DNA of 64,000 bases from Halodesulfovibrio aestuarii DSM 17919 = ATCC 29578 (GTDB taxonomy: Bacteria > Desulfobacterota > Desulfovibrionia > Desulfovibrionales > Desulfovibrionaceae), in assembly GCF_000384815.1 (NCBI RefSeq), contig NZ_ARQF01000020.1:434001-498000 (forward strand), given 5' to 3'. Position 1 is the stretch's first letter; every line of letters begins with the position of its first letter. The notes beneath the pieces are model-generated. The model was not told the origin of the DNA, made no database searches, and was given only the letters and a program-made list of their open reading frames with translations. A program made the translations under genes and the position numbers. Below, in pieces: positions 21,966 to 31,364 of the stretch.

Positions 21966-23361
21966 TGATGATCCTGACGTAACGTACACGCTCAGCCGTG
22001 CAGCACGCCACCTCGGGTATGCTGCAGACTCAGCAGCTACGATTCATGATGCCCTGCTAAAAACAACACAGAAAGAATTTGATGCTGTTTTTCTTGATGT
22101 CCAACTGCCGGACGGCAACGGTATGGACATCCTCACCGACATAATGGATCAACCAGCCCATCCGGAACTCATAATTATAACGGGTAACGGTGACCCTGAT
22201 GCTGCAGAAACAGCAATCTCTAATGGGGCATGGGACTATGTAGAAAAAGGTGATTCCATCCATACAATTATGGATACCCTTTCCAACGCCTTAGAATACC
22301 GGTCCGACAAACTTGCCTCCCGAAGAGTACGCCAAGTTCAGGCTTTACGGAGAGAAAACATTATCGGCGAAAGCAGCGCCATAACTCGGTGTCTGGAACA
22401 AATTGGAAAGCTTGCTGATAGTGATATGAACGTACTGCTTTCCGGCGAGACCGGAACAGGTAAGGAACTGTTTGCACGCGCCCTGCACAACAACAGCGCA
22501 CGTAACAAAGGACCTTTTGTTGTAGTAGATTGTGCCGCCCTGCCCGAGAATCTAGTCGAAACAATACTCTTCGGGCACGAGAAAGGCACCTTTACCGGTG
22601 CAATGCAGGACAAGGAAGGTCTTATTCTGCAAGCGAACAACGGTACTCTTTTTTTAGATGAAATAGGCGAGCTACCACTTTCCACCCAAAAAGCCTTTTT
22701 GCGCGTTCTGCAAGAACGTACAGTGCGCCCCTTGGGCAGCAAAAAAGAAATACCCTGCAACTTCCGTCTTATTTCTGCCACCAACAGAGATCTTGATGCA
22801 ATGCAGACAGAAGGCACTTTCCGTACAGATTTAGCATTCCGCATCTGCTCTGCAACAATAACGCTTCCACCACTACGCGAACGCCGCCAAGATATTTCAT
22901 TACTGATTGATCACTATATGACGCTCTTCTTCAAAAAAAACAAACTGTCCTCCAAGGCATTTAATCCAAGTGTTCTTACTACACTGGAAGATTACGACTG
23001 GCCTGGGAACATCCGTGAACTTGTGAATGCTGTCGAGTTTATGGTTTCAACATCCCGCAATGAATCACGGATTTTCATCAAGCACCTACCGCCTTCTCTT
23101 CGTGCACGCCTTGCCAAGAACAGAATCACCCCGCAGGAATGCACGAAAGAAGAACTGCCTTCTAATTTTTCCTATGAAGCAAACAATGACGACCTGCCAA
23201 CCATGCAGGAACACAGGAATGCCGTAATTGAAAAAGCAGAACACAGCTACCTTACGCAATTGCTCAACTCTACCAAAGGCTCAATTAAGCAAGCTGTGGA
23301 ACTCTCTGGCCTATCCCAATCCCGCCTATATGCATTGCTGAAAAAATATCAAATTAAATAA
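21937..23361 (+). CDS. Sigma-54-dependent response regulator (NtrC family, DctD-like)
   Basis: 474 residues. The receiver domain has its acidic pocket at D10-D12 and the phospho-acceptor Asp54 (VFLDVQLPDG). The AAA+ domain has Walker A GETGTGKE at 170-177, the sigma-54 contact loop GTFTGA at 217-222 (Thr where most have Ala) and Walker B LFLDEI at 239-244. The C-terminal Fis-type helix-turn-helix contains KQAVELSGLSQSRLYALLKKY. I choose the ATG at 21937 because AAGGA precedes it and it gives a normal receiver start; a longer frame from 21865 lies inside the kinase gene. A sigma-54-type promoter lies just downstream, before frdC. Confidence 0.92.
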   Translation: MNTPAILIIDDDPDVTYTLSRAARHLGYAADSAATIHDALLKTTQKEFDAVFLDVQLPDGNGMDILTDIMDQPAHPELIIITGNGDPDAAETAISNGAWDYVEKGDSIHTIMDTLSNALEYRSDKLASRRVRQVQALRRENIIGESSAITRCLEQIGKLADSDMNVLLSGETGTGKELFARALHNNSARNKGPFVVVDCAALPENLVETILFGHEKGTFTGAMQDKEGLILQANNGTLFLDEIGELPLSTQKAFLRVLQERTVRPLGSKKEIPCNFRLISATNRDLDAMQTEGTFRTDLAFRICSATITLPPLRERRQDISLLIDHYMTLFFKKNKLSSKAFNPSVLTTLEDYDWPGNIRELVNAVEFMVSTSRNESRIFIKHLPPSLRARLAKNRITPQECTKEELPSNFSYEANNDDLPTMQEHRNAVIEKAEHSYLTQLLNSTKGSIKQAVELSGLSQSRLYALLKKYQIK

Positions 23362-23387
23362 CGCTTAGTACTGTTTTCTTACCAAAC

Positions 23388-23425
23388 AAGAGGGTTTTCC
23401 TGTCAGGCAGGAAAACCCTCTTTCT
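23388..23425 (+). terminator. Terminator of the kinase/regulator operon
   Basis: A perfect 15-bp stem, AAGAGGGTTTTCCTG with its complement, 5-base loop TCAGG, ending in CTTTCT. It separates the two-component genes from the frd operon. Confidence 0.8.
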
Positions 23426-23485
23426 ACTTCATCGCTCAAACAGCCATAACAGTCTGTTTTATATAACTTTAAGCTTTTATATCTT

Positions 23486-23504
23486 TTGGCATACTCCATG
23501 CTTT
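23486..23504 (+). promoter_or_regulatory. Probable sigma-54 promoter of the frd-fum operon
   Basis: TTGGCATACTCCATGCTTT has the invariant GG (23488-23489) and GC (23500-23501) separated by 10 bases, as in the TTGGCAC-N5-TTGCT consensus. It lies 134 bases before frdC, right after an NtrC-family regulator gene. An inverted repeat AAACAG-N10-CTGTTT at 23438-23459, with another CTGTTTGA at 23570-23577, may be the activator site. Confidence 0.5.
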
Positions 23505-23637
23505 TAGCAAAGTACTCGACCCCATTTATGGGTCACCGCTTAACACTAACGGTGCAAAACTAAGCAGAGCTGTTTGAACGTTATCATCACCAGTTCTCTT
23601 ATCCGCCCGCACCACAAGTACCTGCTAAGGAGAGACC

Positions 23638-24291
23638 ATGGATGCCAGTACGCTCACGCTACATGTAAGAAAAACCGGAGCCGGAGTCGGCCGCCTGGAC
23701 GTCATGCAAATGTTGTCAGGAGTTCTGCTCATACTTTTTCTCTGGGCACACTTACTGCTCGTCTCAAGTGTTATCATAAGTCCCAAACTAATGAATGCCA
23801 TTGCATGGTTCTTTGAGACCACCTACATGGCTCAGGTTGGCGGCCCGATTATCGGCCTACTCATTTTTACACACTTTCTTCTTGCAGCCCGCAAAATGCC
23901 TTGGCGTGCACAGGAATCAAACGCTTTCATAAAACATAGCGTAATGATGCACCATAAAGACACCTGGCTCTGGCTTGCTCAGGTTGTTACTGCTCTTCTT
24001 ATTCTTGTCATGGCCTCCATCCACATGTGGGTTGTTCTCACAGACCTTCCTATCACGGCAGTAAAAAGCGCTGCACGCGTCCAGAGTGGAACATGGCTTC
24101 CTTTCTACCTCGTTCTGCTTCCTCTTGCCGAAATTCATGTTGGCATCGGCTTCTATCGTATTGGCGTCAAGTACGGATACATTACCAAAGCAAACCGCAA
24201 GTGGTACCAGCGTCTTGAAAACTACATGATGGGCGGCTTTATCACTATTGGTCTGATTACACTTATCCGCTTTTTGTTCCTTACGGTTTAA
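23638..24291 (+). CDS. frdC: Fumarate reductase/succinate dehydrogenase cytochrome b subunit
   Basis: A 217-residue membrane anchor with five hydrophobic segments, of the dihaem type known from Wolinella. It passes electrons between menaquinone and the FrdB iron-sulfur chain. Conserved histidines in the membrane segments (for example LWAHLLLVSS, FTHFLLAARKMPWR, ASIHMWVV and AEIHVGIGFYR) are the likely haem ligands. AAGGAGAG precedes the ATG. It is the first gene of frdCAB-fum-mae. Sulfate reducers can run this complex as fumarate reductase or succinate dehydrogenase. Confidence 0.92.
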   Translation: MDASTLTLHVRKTGAGVGRLDVMQMLSGVLLILFLWAHLLLVSSVIISPKLMNAIAWFFETTYMAQVGGPIIGLLIFTHFLLAARKMPWRAQESNAFIKHSVMMHHKDTWLWLAQVVTALLILVMASIHMWVVLTDLPITAVKSAARVQSGTWLPFYLVLLPLAEIHVGIGFYRIGVKYGYITKANRKWYQRLENYMMGGFITIGLITLIRFLFLTV

Positions 24292-24320
24292 CGGCCAACT
24301 AGATTAACAGGATTTATCTC

Positions 24321-26216
24321 ATGCAAATTATTTATAGTGATTTACTCTGTATAGGCGCAGGACTTGCCGGGGAACGCGTTGCTGTAGAAGCAGCCAAGGC
24401 CGGTTTTAATGTAACTTGTCTTTCTATTGTTCCACCACGCCGTTCCCATTCTTCAGCCGCTCAGGGCGGTATGCAGGCGGCACTCGGTAACGCAATTATG
24501 GGTGAAGGCGATAGTCCGGACATTCACTTTGCCGATACCGTAAAAGGTTCTGACTGGGGGTGCGATCAGGAAGTTGCACGTATTTTTGCAGACACAGCTC
24601 CGATTGTAATGCGCGAGGTCGCTCACTGGGGTGTACCTTGGAACCGCGTGGAAGCCGGCGTTCACACTTACTACAAAGGTGGTAAGCCATTTGAAGCTGA
24701 AGAAAAACGCGAAAAACACGGACTAATCCACGCCCGTGCATTCGGTGGCACCGCAAAATGGCGCACATGTTATACAGCTGATGGTACCGGACGTTCTGTT
24801 CTAAACACGCTTGATTCCATGTGCTTACGCTACGAAGTAGGTATTCATGACCGCACTCAGGCCGAAGCACTCATCCATGACGGTGAAAACTGTCTCGGTG
24901 CAATAGTCCGCTGCCTGAAAACCGGTGAATTGAAAGCATATCTTGCCACCGCAACTCTTATTGCAACCGGCGGTTATGGCCGCATTTACAGGGCCACTAC
25001 CAACGCTGTTATCTGTGACGGTGGCGGCCAGATTGCAGCACTCGATACCGGACTTGTACCAATGGGCAACATGGAAGCTATTCAGTTCCACCCTACCGGC
25101 ACAGTACCTACTGATATTCTCGTAACAGAAGGCTGCCGCGGTGACGGTGGTACCCTGCTGGACGTAAACGAATATCGATTTATGCCGGACTACGAACCGG
25201 AAAAAGCAGAACTTGCTTCCCGTGACGTTGTATCCCGTCGTATGCAGGAACACATCCGCAAAGGACTCGGCGTCAAATCTCCATATGGCGACCACCTCTG
25301 GCTCGACATTCGTCATCTCGGTGAAAAACACATTACCACTAAACTGCGCGAAGTTTACGATATCTGTACGAACTTCCTTGGTGTTAACCCGATTCACGAT
25401 CTTATCCCTGTCCGTCCAACTCAACATTATTCCATGGGTGGCATCCGTACAAACAAAGACGGTGCAGCATACGGCCTTAAAGGTCTGTTCTCTGCCGGTG
25501 AATCAGCATGCTGGGACATGCATGGATTTAACCGCTTAGGCGGTAACTCCCTCGCAGAAACCGTTGTTGCCGGTCGCTATGTTGGTAAAAAAATTGTTGA
25601 ATTCCTGCAGGGTCACACTGTTGATTTCAAACAATCTGCCATTAACGATGCCCACACGAAAGTGGCAGCACGCATTATGGAAATGACCAAGCGCAGCAGC
25701 AAACAGGAAAGCGCTATCCAGTTACGTGATGAAATGCACAGCACTATGATGGATAATGTTGGCATTTTCCGTAACGGTAAAGACTTGCAGGCAGCTGTTG
25801 ATAAGCTCGATGAGCTGATCGACCGCGCCAAGAACATTAAGCTTCAAGGCACTGCTATCGGTTTTAACCCTGAAATCTCACTGGCTCTTAGAATACCGGG
25901 CATGCTCAAACTTGCTCAATGTACTGCATACGGTGCTCTCATGCGTACTGAATCCCGCGGTGCACATACTCGTGAAGACTTCCCTGAACGAAACGATAAA
26001 GAATGGCTCAACCGCACACTGGCATACTGGAAAGACGGTGAAACCCGTCCGGAATTGAAATATGAAGAAGCCTCTCCATACTTTGAAATTCCTCCGGGCG
26101 AGCGTGGATATGGCGGCGGCAAAATCATTACTGCTGACATTCCAGAAGAAAAGCTTCGTGTGCCCAACAAAGGTGCAGACAAAAAGAAAGCAAAACAGAC
26201 CAAAAAAGCTAGCTAA
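24321..26216 (+). CDS. frdA: Fumarate reductase/succinate dehydrogenase flavoprotein subunit
   Basis: A 631-residue catalytic subunit that interconverts fumarate and succinate on covalently bound FAD. The N-terminal dinucleotide site IGAGLAGERVAVEAAKAG is followed by HSSAAQGGMQAAL, where His43 is the expected flavin attachment residue. Substrate-site segments include FHPTG, EGCRGDGG and RPTQHYSMGGI, and the C-terminal ESRGAHTREDFPERND block is intact. The last 15 residues are Lys-rich. It is 29 bases after frdC and 11 before frdB. Confidence 0.96.
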   Translation: MQIIYSDLLCIGAGLAGERVAVEAAKAGFNVTCLSIVPPRRSHSSAAQGGMQAALGNAIMGEGDSPDIHFADTVKGSDWGCDQEVARIFADTAPIVMREVAHWGVPWNRVEAGVHTYYKGGKPFEAEEKREKHGLIHARAFGGTAKWRTCYTADGTGRSVLNTLDSMCLRYEVGIHDRTQAEALIHDGENCLGAIVRCLKTGELKAYLATATLIATGGYGRIYRATTNAVICDGGGQIAALDTGLVPMGNMEAIQFHPTGTVPTDILVTEGCRGDGGTLLDVNEYRFMPDYEPEKAELASRDVVSRRMQEHIRKGLGVKSPYGDHLWLDIRHLGEKHITTKLREVYDICTNFLGVNPIHDLIPVRPTQHYSMGGIRTNKDGAAYGLKGLFSAGESACWDMHGFNRLGGNSLAETVVAGRYVGKKIVEFLQGHTVDFKQSAINDAHTKVAARIMEMTKRSSKQESAIQLRDEMHSTMMDNVGIFRNGKDLQAAVDKLDELIDRAKNIKLQGTAIGFNPEISLALRIPGMLKLAQCTAYGALMRTESRGAHTREDFPERNDKEWLNRTLAYWKDGETRPELKYEEASPYFEIPPGERGYGGGKIITADIPEEKLRVPNKGADKKKAKQTKKAS

Positions 26217-26227
26217 GGAGCTATGAT

Positions 26228-27016
26228 ATGAGCCGTCGTCTACATATTGAAGTATTCAGATACAACCCGCTTGATCCTAATTCCCAACCACACATGCAGT
26301 CATTCTACGTCAATGAATATGACTCTATGACTCTTTTCATCGCGCTTAATATTATCCGTGATGAACAGGATCCGACCCTTCAATTCGACTTTTGTTGTCG
26401 AGCAGGAATCTGCGGTTCCTGCGGCATGGTAATCAACGGCAGACCGAGTCTGGCCTGCCATACACAAACCCGCGATCTTCCAGATCATATAGTTCTCCAC
26501 CCTCTGCCAGTGTTCAAACTCATCGGCGACCTTTCCGTTGATACCGGAACATGGTTCCGCGATGCAGGCTCACGCATTGAAGCATGGGTACATAACGACC
26601 ATGAAAAATTCGATGCAAAAGCAGAAGAAGCCCGGATGGAAAACGATTTAGCCAACGATATTTTCGAACTTGATCGTTGTATAGAATGTGGCTGCTGTGT
26701 TTCCGCATGTGGTACCGCCCGCATGCGCGATGACTTCCTCGGTGCCACATCTATTGCCCGCATTGCCCGCTTCTACCTTGATCCCCGCGATGAGCGGAAT
26801 GAAGAAAATTACTATCAGGTTATCGGTAATGATCAAGGCGTGTTCGGATGCATGGGTTTACTTGGTTGTGAAGATGTTTGTCCTAAGCATATCCCGCTTC
26901 AGGATCAACTTGGCATTATGCGCCGCATGCTTGCCATCCATTCTGTAAAAGGAATTCTTCCAAAACGCATTCTCGAAAAACTTCAACACAAAGGATGCTG
27001 CCATGAAAGTCATTAA
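26228..27016 (+). CDS. frdB: Fumarate reductase/succinate dehydrogenase iron-sulfur subunit
   Basis: A 262-residue electron-transfer subunit. The [2Fe-2S] site uses C57, C62, C65 and C77 (CRAGICGSCG and the later LAC). CIECGCCVSACGT provides the [4Fe-4S] ligands, and CMGLLGCEDVCPKHIP is the [3Fe-4S]/[4Fe-4S] region. It starts with ATG at 26228 after AAGGAGC. Its last 14 bases overlap the start of the fumarase alpha gene, so translation is coupled. Confidence 0.96.
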   Translation: MSRRLHIEVFRYNPLDPNSQPHMQSFYVNEYDSMTLFIALNIIRDEQDPTLQFDFCCRAGICGSCGMVINGRPSLACHTQTRDLPDHIVLHPLPVFKLIGDLSVDTGTWFRDAGSRIEAWVHNDHEKFDAKAEEARMENDLANDIFELDRCIECGCCVSACGTARMRDDFLGATSIARIARFYLDPRDERNEENYYQVIGNDQGVFGCMGLLGCEDVCPKHIPLQDQLGIMRRMLAIHSVKGILPKRILEKLQHKGCCHESH

Positions 27017-27839
27017 GGCTGAACAGATTCATGACGCTGTTGTCGATCTGGTTTTAAAAGCTGCGCGCTACCTTCCGGAAGACGTAAAAACCGCCATCCG
27101 TGTTGCACGTAATACTGAGACTTCTGATTCCGCAAAAGAAATTCTCGGGCAGCTTTTAGAAAACGCAGACCTTGCCAAAGAGTCCGGACTCCCGCTTTGT
27201 CAGGACACAGGATTAGGTGTTTTCTATGTAGAAATCGGTGACGAAGTCCAAATTGAGGGCAACATTACCGAGATCATCAATAATGCAATGATCGACGGGT
27301 ACCAAAAAGGTCTGCTCCGCAAATCTTCCTGCCATCCGCTTACCCGTAAAAACACCATGGATAACAGTCCGGCAGTTATTCATTTCACTCATGTTGCCGG
27401 TGACAAATTAACCATCAAGCATATGGCTAAAGGCGGCGGTTCTGAAAACATGTCCCGCTGCACCATGCTTACTCCGGCTCAGGGATGGGAAGGCATTAAA
27501 GAGTTTGTTGTCCGCCGTATGGCAGAAGCAGGCCCTAACCCTTGCCCTCCAACTATTGTCGGAGTGGGCATTGGCGGCACATTTGATCTGGCACCGTCAC
27601 TGGCAAAAGAAGCACTTTTCCGTCCTCTTTCTGCTGAAAATCCAGACCCTGAACTAGCTGCAATGGAAAAAGAACTACTAGATGAAATAAACCAGCTTGG
27701 CATCGGCCCTATGGGGCTTGGCGGTAAGACAACATGCCTTGGTGTAAAAATCGCCATGCATCCATGTCACATTGCCAGCTTGCCACTGGCTGTAAACGTT
27801 CAGTGTCATTCTTCCAGAATTAAGGAGGTTACACTCTAA
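27003..27839 (+). CDS. Class I fumarate hydratase, alpha subunit
   Basis: A 278-residue N-terminal half of an oxygen-sensitive [4Fe-4S] fumarase, which hydrates fumarate to L-malate. Conserved cysteines lie in GLPLCQDTGL, SSCHPLTRKNT and NMSRCTMLTP. The family pattern GVGIGGTFDLAPSLAKEAL and GPMGLGGKTT follow. In E. coli FumA the two halves are one protein; here, as in many anaerobes, they are separate and overlap by one base (TAATG). It also resembles the alpha subunit of L(+)-tartrate dehydratase; the frd and malic enzyme neighbours favour fumarase. Confidence 0.9.
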   Translation: MKVIKAEQIHDAVVDLVLKAARYLPEDVKTAIRVARNTETSDSAKEILGQLLENADLAKESGLPLCQDTGLGVFYVEIGDEVQIEGNITEIINNAMIDGYQKGLLRKSSCHPLTRKNTMDNSPAVIHFTHVAGDKLTIKHMAKGGGSENMSRCTMLTPAQGWEGIKEFVVRRMAEAGPNPCPPTIVGVGIGGTFDLAPSLAKEALFRPLSAENPDPELAAMEKELLDEINQLGIGPMGLGGKTTCLGVKIAMHPCHIASLPLAVNVQCHSSRIKEVTL

Positions 27840-28384
27840 TGCCTACCTACAATATGACAGCACCATTGAAAGACGAAGATGTGGCAAAACTACACGTTGG
27901 CGACGTAGTTAAGCTTTCCGGAACTATCTACACGGCCCGTGACGCGGCCCATAAACGTCTATGCGACATGTTGGACAACAATGAAAAGCTCCCTTTTGAA
28001 TTAAAAGGTGCTGTTATTTATTATGTTGGTCCAAGTCCGGCTCCAGAAGGTAGACCAATCGGCTCTGCTGGCCCCACCACCAGCTACCGTATGGATACAT
28101 ATGCTCCGCGTTTGCACAGCCTTGGGGTTAAAGCAAGCGTTGGTAAGGGAAAACGCAGCCCTGAAGTTCGTAAGGCACTTCAGGAACACACCGGTGTTTA
28201 CTTTGGCGCAACCGGCGGCGCTGGGGCTCTCCTCTCCCAGTGTATTACAGCAGCTAAAGTAATTGCGTTTGATGATTTAGGCCCTGAGGCAATTCGAGAA
28301 CTGACTGTTGAGAACTTCCCACTGCTTGTGGTGAACGACAGCCATGGCGGCGAACAGTACGCTAAACCGAACTTTGAATTTTAA
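27839..28384 (+). CDS. Class I fumarate hydratase, beta subunit
   Basis: A 181-residue C-terminal half of the fumarase. It contains LSGTIYTARDAAHKR, the YYVGPSPAPEGRPIGSAGPT block and GVYFGATGGAGALL, all typical of Fumerase_C proteins. Its ATG overlaps the stop of the alpha subunit and GGAGG lies shortly upstream. Together the pair links FrdCAB (succinate/fumarate) to malic enzyme (malate/pyruvate). Confidence 0.92.
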   Translation: MPTYNMTAPLKDEDVAKLHVGDVVKLSGTIYTARDAAHKRLCDMLDNNEKLPFELKGAVIYYVGPSPAPEGRPIGSAGPTTSYRMDTYAPRLHSLGVKASVGKGKRSPEVRKALQEHTGVYFGATGGAGALLSQCITAAKVIAFDDLGPEAIRELTVENFPLLVVNDSHGGEQYAKPNFEF

Positions 28385-28408
28385 CTCAACTGAAAAAGGA
28401 AAACGATA

Positions 28409-29725
28409 ATGGCATTGTTCACTAAAGAAGAAGCGCTTGAGTATCATAAACTCCCACGTAGAGGTAAAGTTGAAGTTGTTCCTGTAAAGCCCTGCGTCTC
28501 ACAGAAAGATCTTTCCATGGCATACTCTCCGGGTGTTGCAGAAGCATGTAAAGCAATTCATGCAGATCCCGCTGCAGCAGCTCTGTACACAGGCAAATCC
28601 AACCTTGTAGCAGTTGTTTCCAATGGCACCGCAGTTCTCGGCCTTGGTAACATCGGCCCTCTTGCCGGCAAGCCGGTAATGGAAGGTAAGGGCGTTCTCT
28701 TTAAAACTTTCGCGGACATCGACGTATTCGACATTAACCTTGACGTCAGTGACTCAGACGAACTCATCAAAATTGTTAAAGCAATGGAGCCTACCTTTGG
28801 TGGTATCAACCTTGAAGACATCAAGGCTCCTGAGTGTTTCTACATTGAAGAAACACTTAAAAAAATGATGAACATCCCTGTGTTCCATGATGATCAGCAC
28901 GGGACAGCGGTTATCTCCGGCGCAGGCCTTATCAGCGCATGTGAAATTACAAACCGCAAAATGGAAGACTTGAAAGTTGTTGTCGTTGGCGCTGGTGCAG
29001 CAGGTATTGCATGTACCAAGTTCTACGTACAGATGGGAATCGACCCTAAAAACATCTTCATGTTCGATTCCCGTGGTCTTATTCATAAAGGCCGTACAGA
29101 CCTCAATCCATACAAGGCTGAATTTGCTCAAGCAAAAGATTTAGGTTCACTCGAAGAAGTTATTAAGGGTGCAGACTGCTTCCTTGGTCTCTCCACTAAG
29201 GGTCTTCTTTCTAAGGATATGGTTCGCTCTATGGCTAAAGATCCTGTTATCTTTGCAATGGCTAACCCAGACCCTGAAATTACCTATGATGATGCTAAAG
29301 AAGCCAGTCCTGCCTGCATTATGGGTACCGGACGTTCTGACTATCCTAACCAGATCAACAACGTATCCGGCTTCCCTTACATCTTCCGTGGTGCTCTTGA
29401 TGTAGGCGCAACTATCATTAATGAAGAAATGAAAGTTGCAGCTGCACAGGCTCTTGCTGATCTGGCAAAAGAGCCGGTTCCAAGCGAAATCTGTGATGCT
29501 TACGGTGTTAAGTCCCTCTCCTTCGGTATTGATTACATTATTCCAAAACCACTCGACCCACGAGTCCTTGAATGGGAAGTCCCTGCCGTAGCCCAGGCAG
29601 CAATGGATACTGGCGTTGCAACAATGCCTATTCAGGATATGGAAGCATATAAGAATGATCTCAAGCAACGTATCACTGCTTCTCATGACCGAATCGCCCC
29701 GTTCGTAGCAAGTTACTACAAATAA
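28409..29725 (+). CDS. Malic enzyme (oxaloacetate-decarboxylating malate dehydrogenase)
   Basis: A 438-residue short-form malic enzyme converting malate to pyruvate and CO2 with NAD(P). The N-terminal domain shows [36 protein letters not shown] and the metal site FHDDQHGTA. The Rossmann domain begins [12 protein letters not shown], and [15 protein letters not shown] is conserved. It lacks the phosphotransacetylase-like C-terminal domain of MaeB, so it is a stand-alone enzyme. It follows the fumarase by 24 bases and completes a succinate-fumarate-malate-pyruvate route. Confidence 0.92.
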   Translation: MALFTKEEALEYHKLPRRGKVEVVPVKPCVSQKDLSMAYSPGVAEACKAIHADPAAAALYTGKSNLVAVVSNGTAVLGLGNIGPLAGKPVMEGKGVLFKTFADIDVFDINLDVSDSDELIKIVKAMEPTFGGINLEDIKAPECFYIEETLKKMMNIPVFHDDQHGTAVISGAGLISACEITNRKMEDLKVVVVGAGAAGIACTKFYVQMGIDPKNIFMFDSRGLIHKGRTDLNPYKAEFAQAKDLGSLEEVIKGADCFLGLSTKGLLSKDMVRSMAKDPVIFAMANPDPEITYDDAKEASPACIMGTGRSDYPNQINNVSGFPYIFRGALDVGATIINEEMKVAAAQALADLAKEPVPSEICDAYGVKSLSFGIDYIIPKPLDPRVLEWEVPAVAQAAMDTGVATMPIQDMEAYKNDLKQRITASHDRIAPFVASYYK

Positions 29726-29739
29726 TCAATGCCGCAGAA

Positions 29740-29769
29740 AACCGCCTGCAGCGGCAACTGCAGGCGGTT
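29740..29769 (+). repeat. 12-bp hairpin after the malic enzyme gene
   Basis: AACCGCCTGCAG pairs perfectly with CTGCAGGCGGTT across CGGCAA, but no T run follows on the + strand. It may mark an mRNA 3' end made by processing, or dampen read-through into the transporter gene. Confidence 0.5.
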
Positions 29770-29835
29770 CCTGAAAGCGCGACGTCTACATATACGATTC
29801 GCGCGATATCGTTCCCCCTTAACAGAGGATACGAC

Positions 29836-31188
29836 ATGAAAAAGTTTATTATTCTTCTCTCAATTTTCGGAGCTATCCTGATTATCGGATGTTCCCTTGC
29901 ATTCGCTGCTTCTGCCCCTGCCGCAGCACCTATGAAAGCTTATATCACCCTCGGCATCCTGTTGGTTGCCGCTGTGCTCTTCTTCTCAGACATCATCCCG
30001 CTCCCCGTAACAGCAATGCTTGTTCCTGTTTCATTGAGCATGTTTGATATTATCCCCGCAACAGCTGCGTTTGCTAACTTTGGTAATAAATGGGTTGTTA
30101 TCTTCATGGCAATGTTTATTGTCGGTGAATCTACCTTTATTACCGGTTTTGCAGATAAAATAGGTCAAGCAACAGTAAAACTCTCCAAAGGCAGCGAAAT
30201 TCGTCTGCTCGTACTGGCAATGTGCTCTGTTGGTATACTCTCTGCGTTCCTTTCCAATACAGGTACAACAGTTGTAGCCATTCCTATGATCATGGGGATG
30301 TGTGCTTCTGCCAACATCCGCCCAAGTAAAATTCTTATGCCGGTTGCGTTCGCTGCGTCTCTCGGCGGTACCATGACTCTTGTTGGTACACCACCTAACG
30401 GTCTGGTTAACTCCGTACTCGAAAAAATGGGCCCTGCCGGAATCGAGCCATTCGGTTTCTTCGAATTCGCAAAAATAGGCGCTATCCTGTTTGTTGTCGG
30501 CATATTATACTACACGGTTATCGGACACAAATTCCTTCCGGACAACACAACTGAATGTGAAATTACAGAAATTGCAAAACCTTCCCGTCCAGAAAAAATG
30601 TGGTGGTCCCTTATCATCTTCCTCTTCGTAGTTGTTGCTATGGCTACAAAGATTATGCCTCTGGTTACCGCAGCTATGCTTGGTGCATGTCTTGTAATCA
30701 TCACCGGCTGTATCACTATGGAAGAAGCATACAGGTCTGTTGACTGGACAACCATATTCCTGTTCGCAGGTATGCTGTCTATGTCTACCGCGATGAAATC
30801 ATCCGGTGCTGCTCAGCTCATCGCTGACACCGTAGTACATTACGTAACAAGCCCATACGCACTGTTAGCCGTTGTCTGTGCGGTAACAGCTCTGGTAACC
30901 AACTTTATGTCCAACACAGCAACCGCAGCTCTTATGGCTCCGCTTGCTATTCCTATCGCGGTTAACAGTGGGCTTTCTCCACTACCATTAGTAATGGGTA
31001 TTGCAATGTCTGCCTCGGCCTGCTTCCTGACGCCAGTTGCTACCCCGCCAAACACCATCGTGCTTGGTCCGGGTAAATATACCTTTACTCAGTATCTAAA
31101 AGCCGGTTGGCCGCTTCAGGTCATCAGTTTCGTTGTTATTGTTGCGGTTGTTCCACTTATCTGGCCATTCTTCCCTACAGGACAATAA
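29836..31188 (+). CDS. SLC13/DASS-family anion transporter, likely C4-dicarboxylate
   Basis: A 450-residue polytopic inner-membrane symporter. It has two family motifs, SNTGTTVVAIP and SNTATAALMAPLA, which form the sodium and carboxylate sites of SLC13 transporters, each preceded by a hairpin segment (GGTMTLVGTPPNGLVN and TPVATPPNTIVLGPG). The N-terminus (about 1-32) looks like a cleavable signal with an Ala-rich end, which is unusual but seen in some members. Its place after frd-fum-mae suggests that it takes up fumarate, malate or succinate; sulfate or citrate cannot be excluded. Confidence 0.85.
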   Translation: MKKFIILLSIFGAILIIGCSLAFAASAPAAAPMKAYITLGILLVAAVLFFSDIIPLPVTAMLVPVSLSMFDIIPATAAFANFGNKWVVIFMAMFIVGESTFITGFADKIGQATVKLSKGSEIRLLVLAMCSVGILSAFLSNTGTTVVAIPMIMGMCASANIRPSKILMPVAFAASLGGTMTLVGTPPNGLVNSVLEKMGPAGIEPFGFFEFAKIGAILFVVGILYYTVIGHKFLPDNTTECEITEIAKPSRPEKMWWSLIIFLFVVVAMATKIMPLVTAAMLGACLVIITGCITMEEAYRSVDWTTIFLFAGMLSMSTAMKSSGAAQLIADTVVHYVTSPYALLAVVCAVTALVTNFMSNTATAALMAPLAIPIAVNSGLSPLPLVMGIAMSASACFLTPVATPPNTIVLGPGKYTFTQYLKAGWPLQVISFVVIVAVVPLIWPFFPTGQ

Positions 31189-31262
31189 TGTATAGATATG
31201 CAAGCGGAACACCGCATAAACCGAAAAAACGGTACAAGTTTAAACCTCCTTAACGTTTCAAA

Positions 31263-31305
31263 TAAAAAAAAAGCTCATCTTGCAGCAAGGGTGAGCTTTT
31301 TTTTT
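31263..31305. terminator. Bidirectional terminator
   Basis: AAAAAAAAAGCTCA and TGAGCTTTTTTTTT flank an inner CTTGC/GCAAG stem. The A run before and T run after let it serve both the SLC13 gene (+) and the small gene at 31365-31667 (-). Confidence 0.88.
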
Positions 31306-31364
31306 GGTCTACGGATATGATAGGATCTTCTCTTACTATAAGGAATAGTTTGAATACGCTGTTT

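Noticed and set aside
29740-29769. Reading the 12-bp hairpin as a Rho-independent terminator of the frd operon
   Set aside because: No T run follows on the + strand, so I list it only as a hairpin; read-through into the SLC13 gene is plausible.
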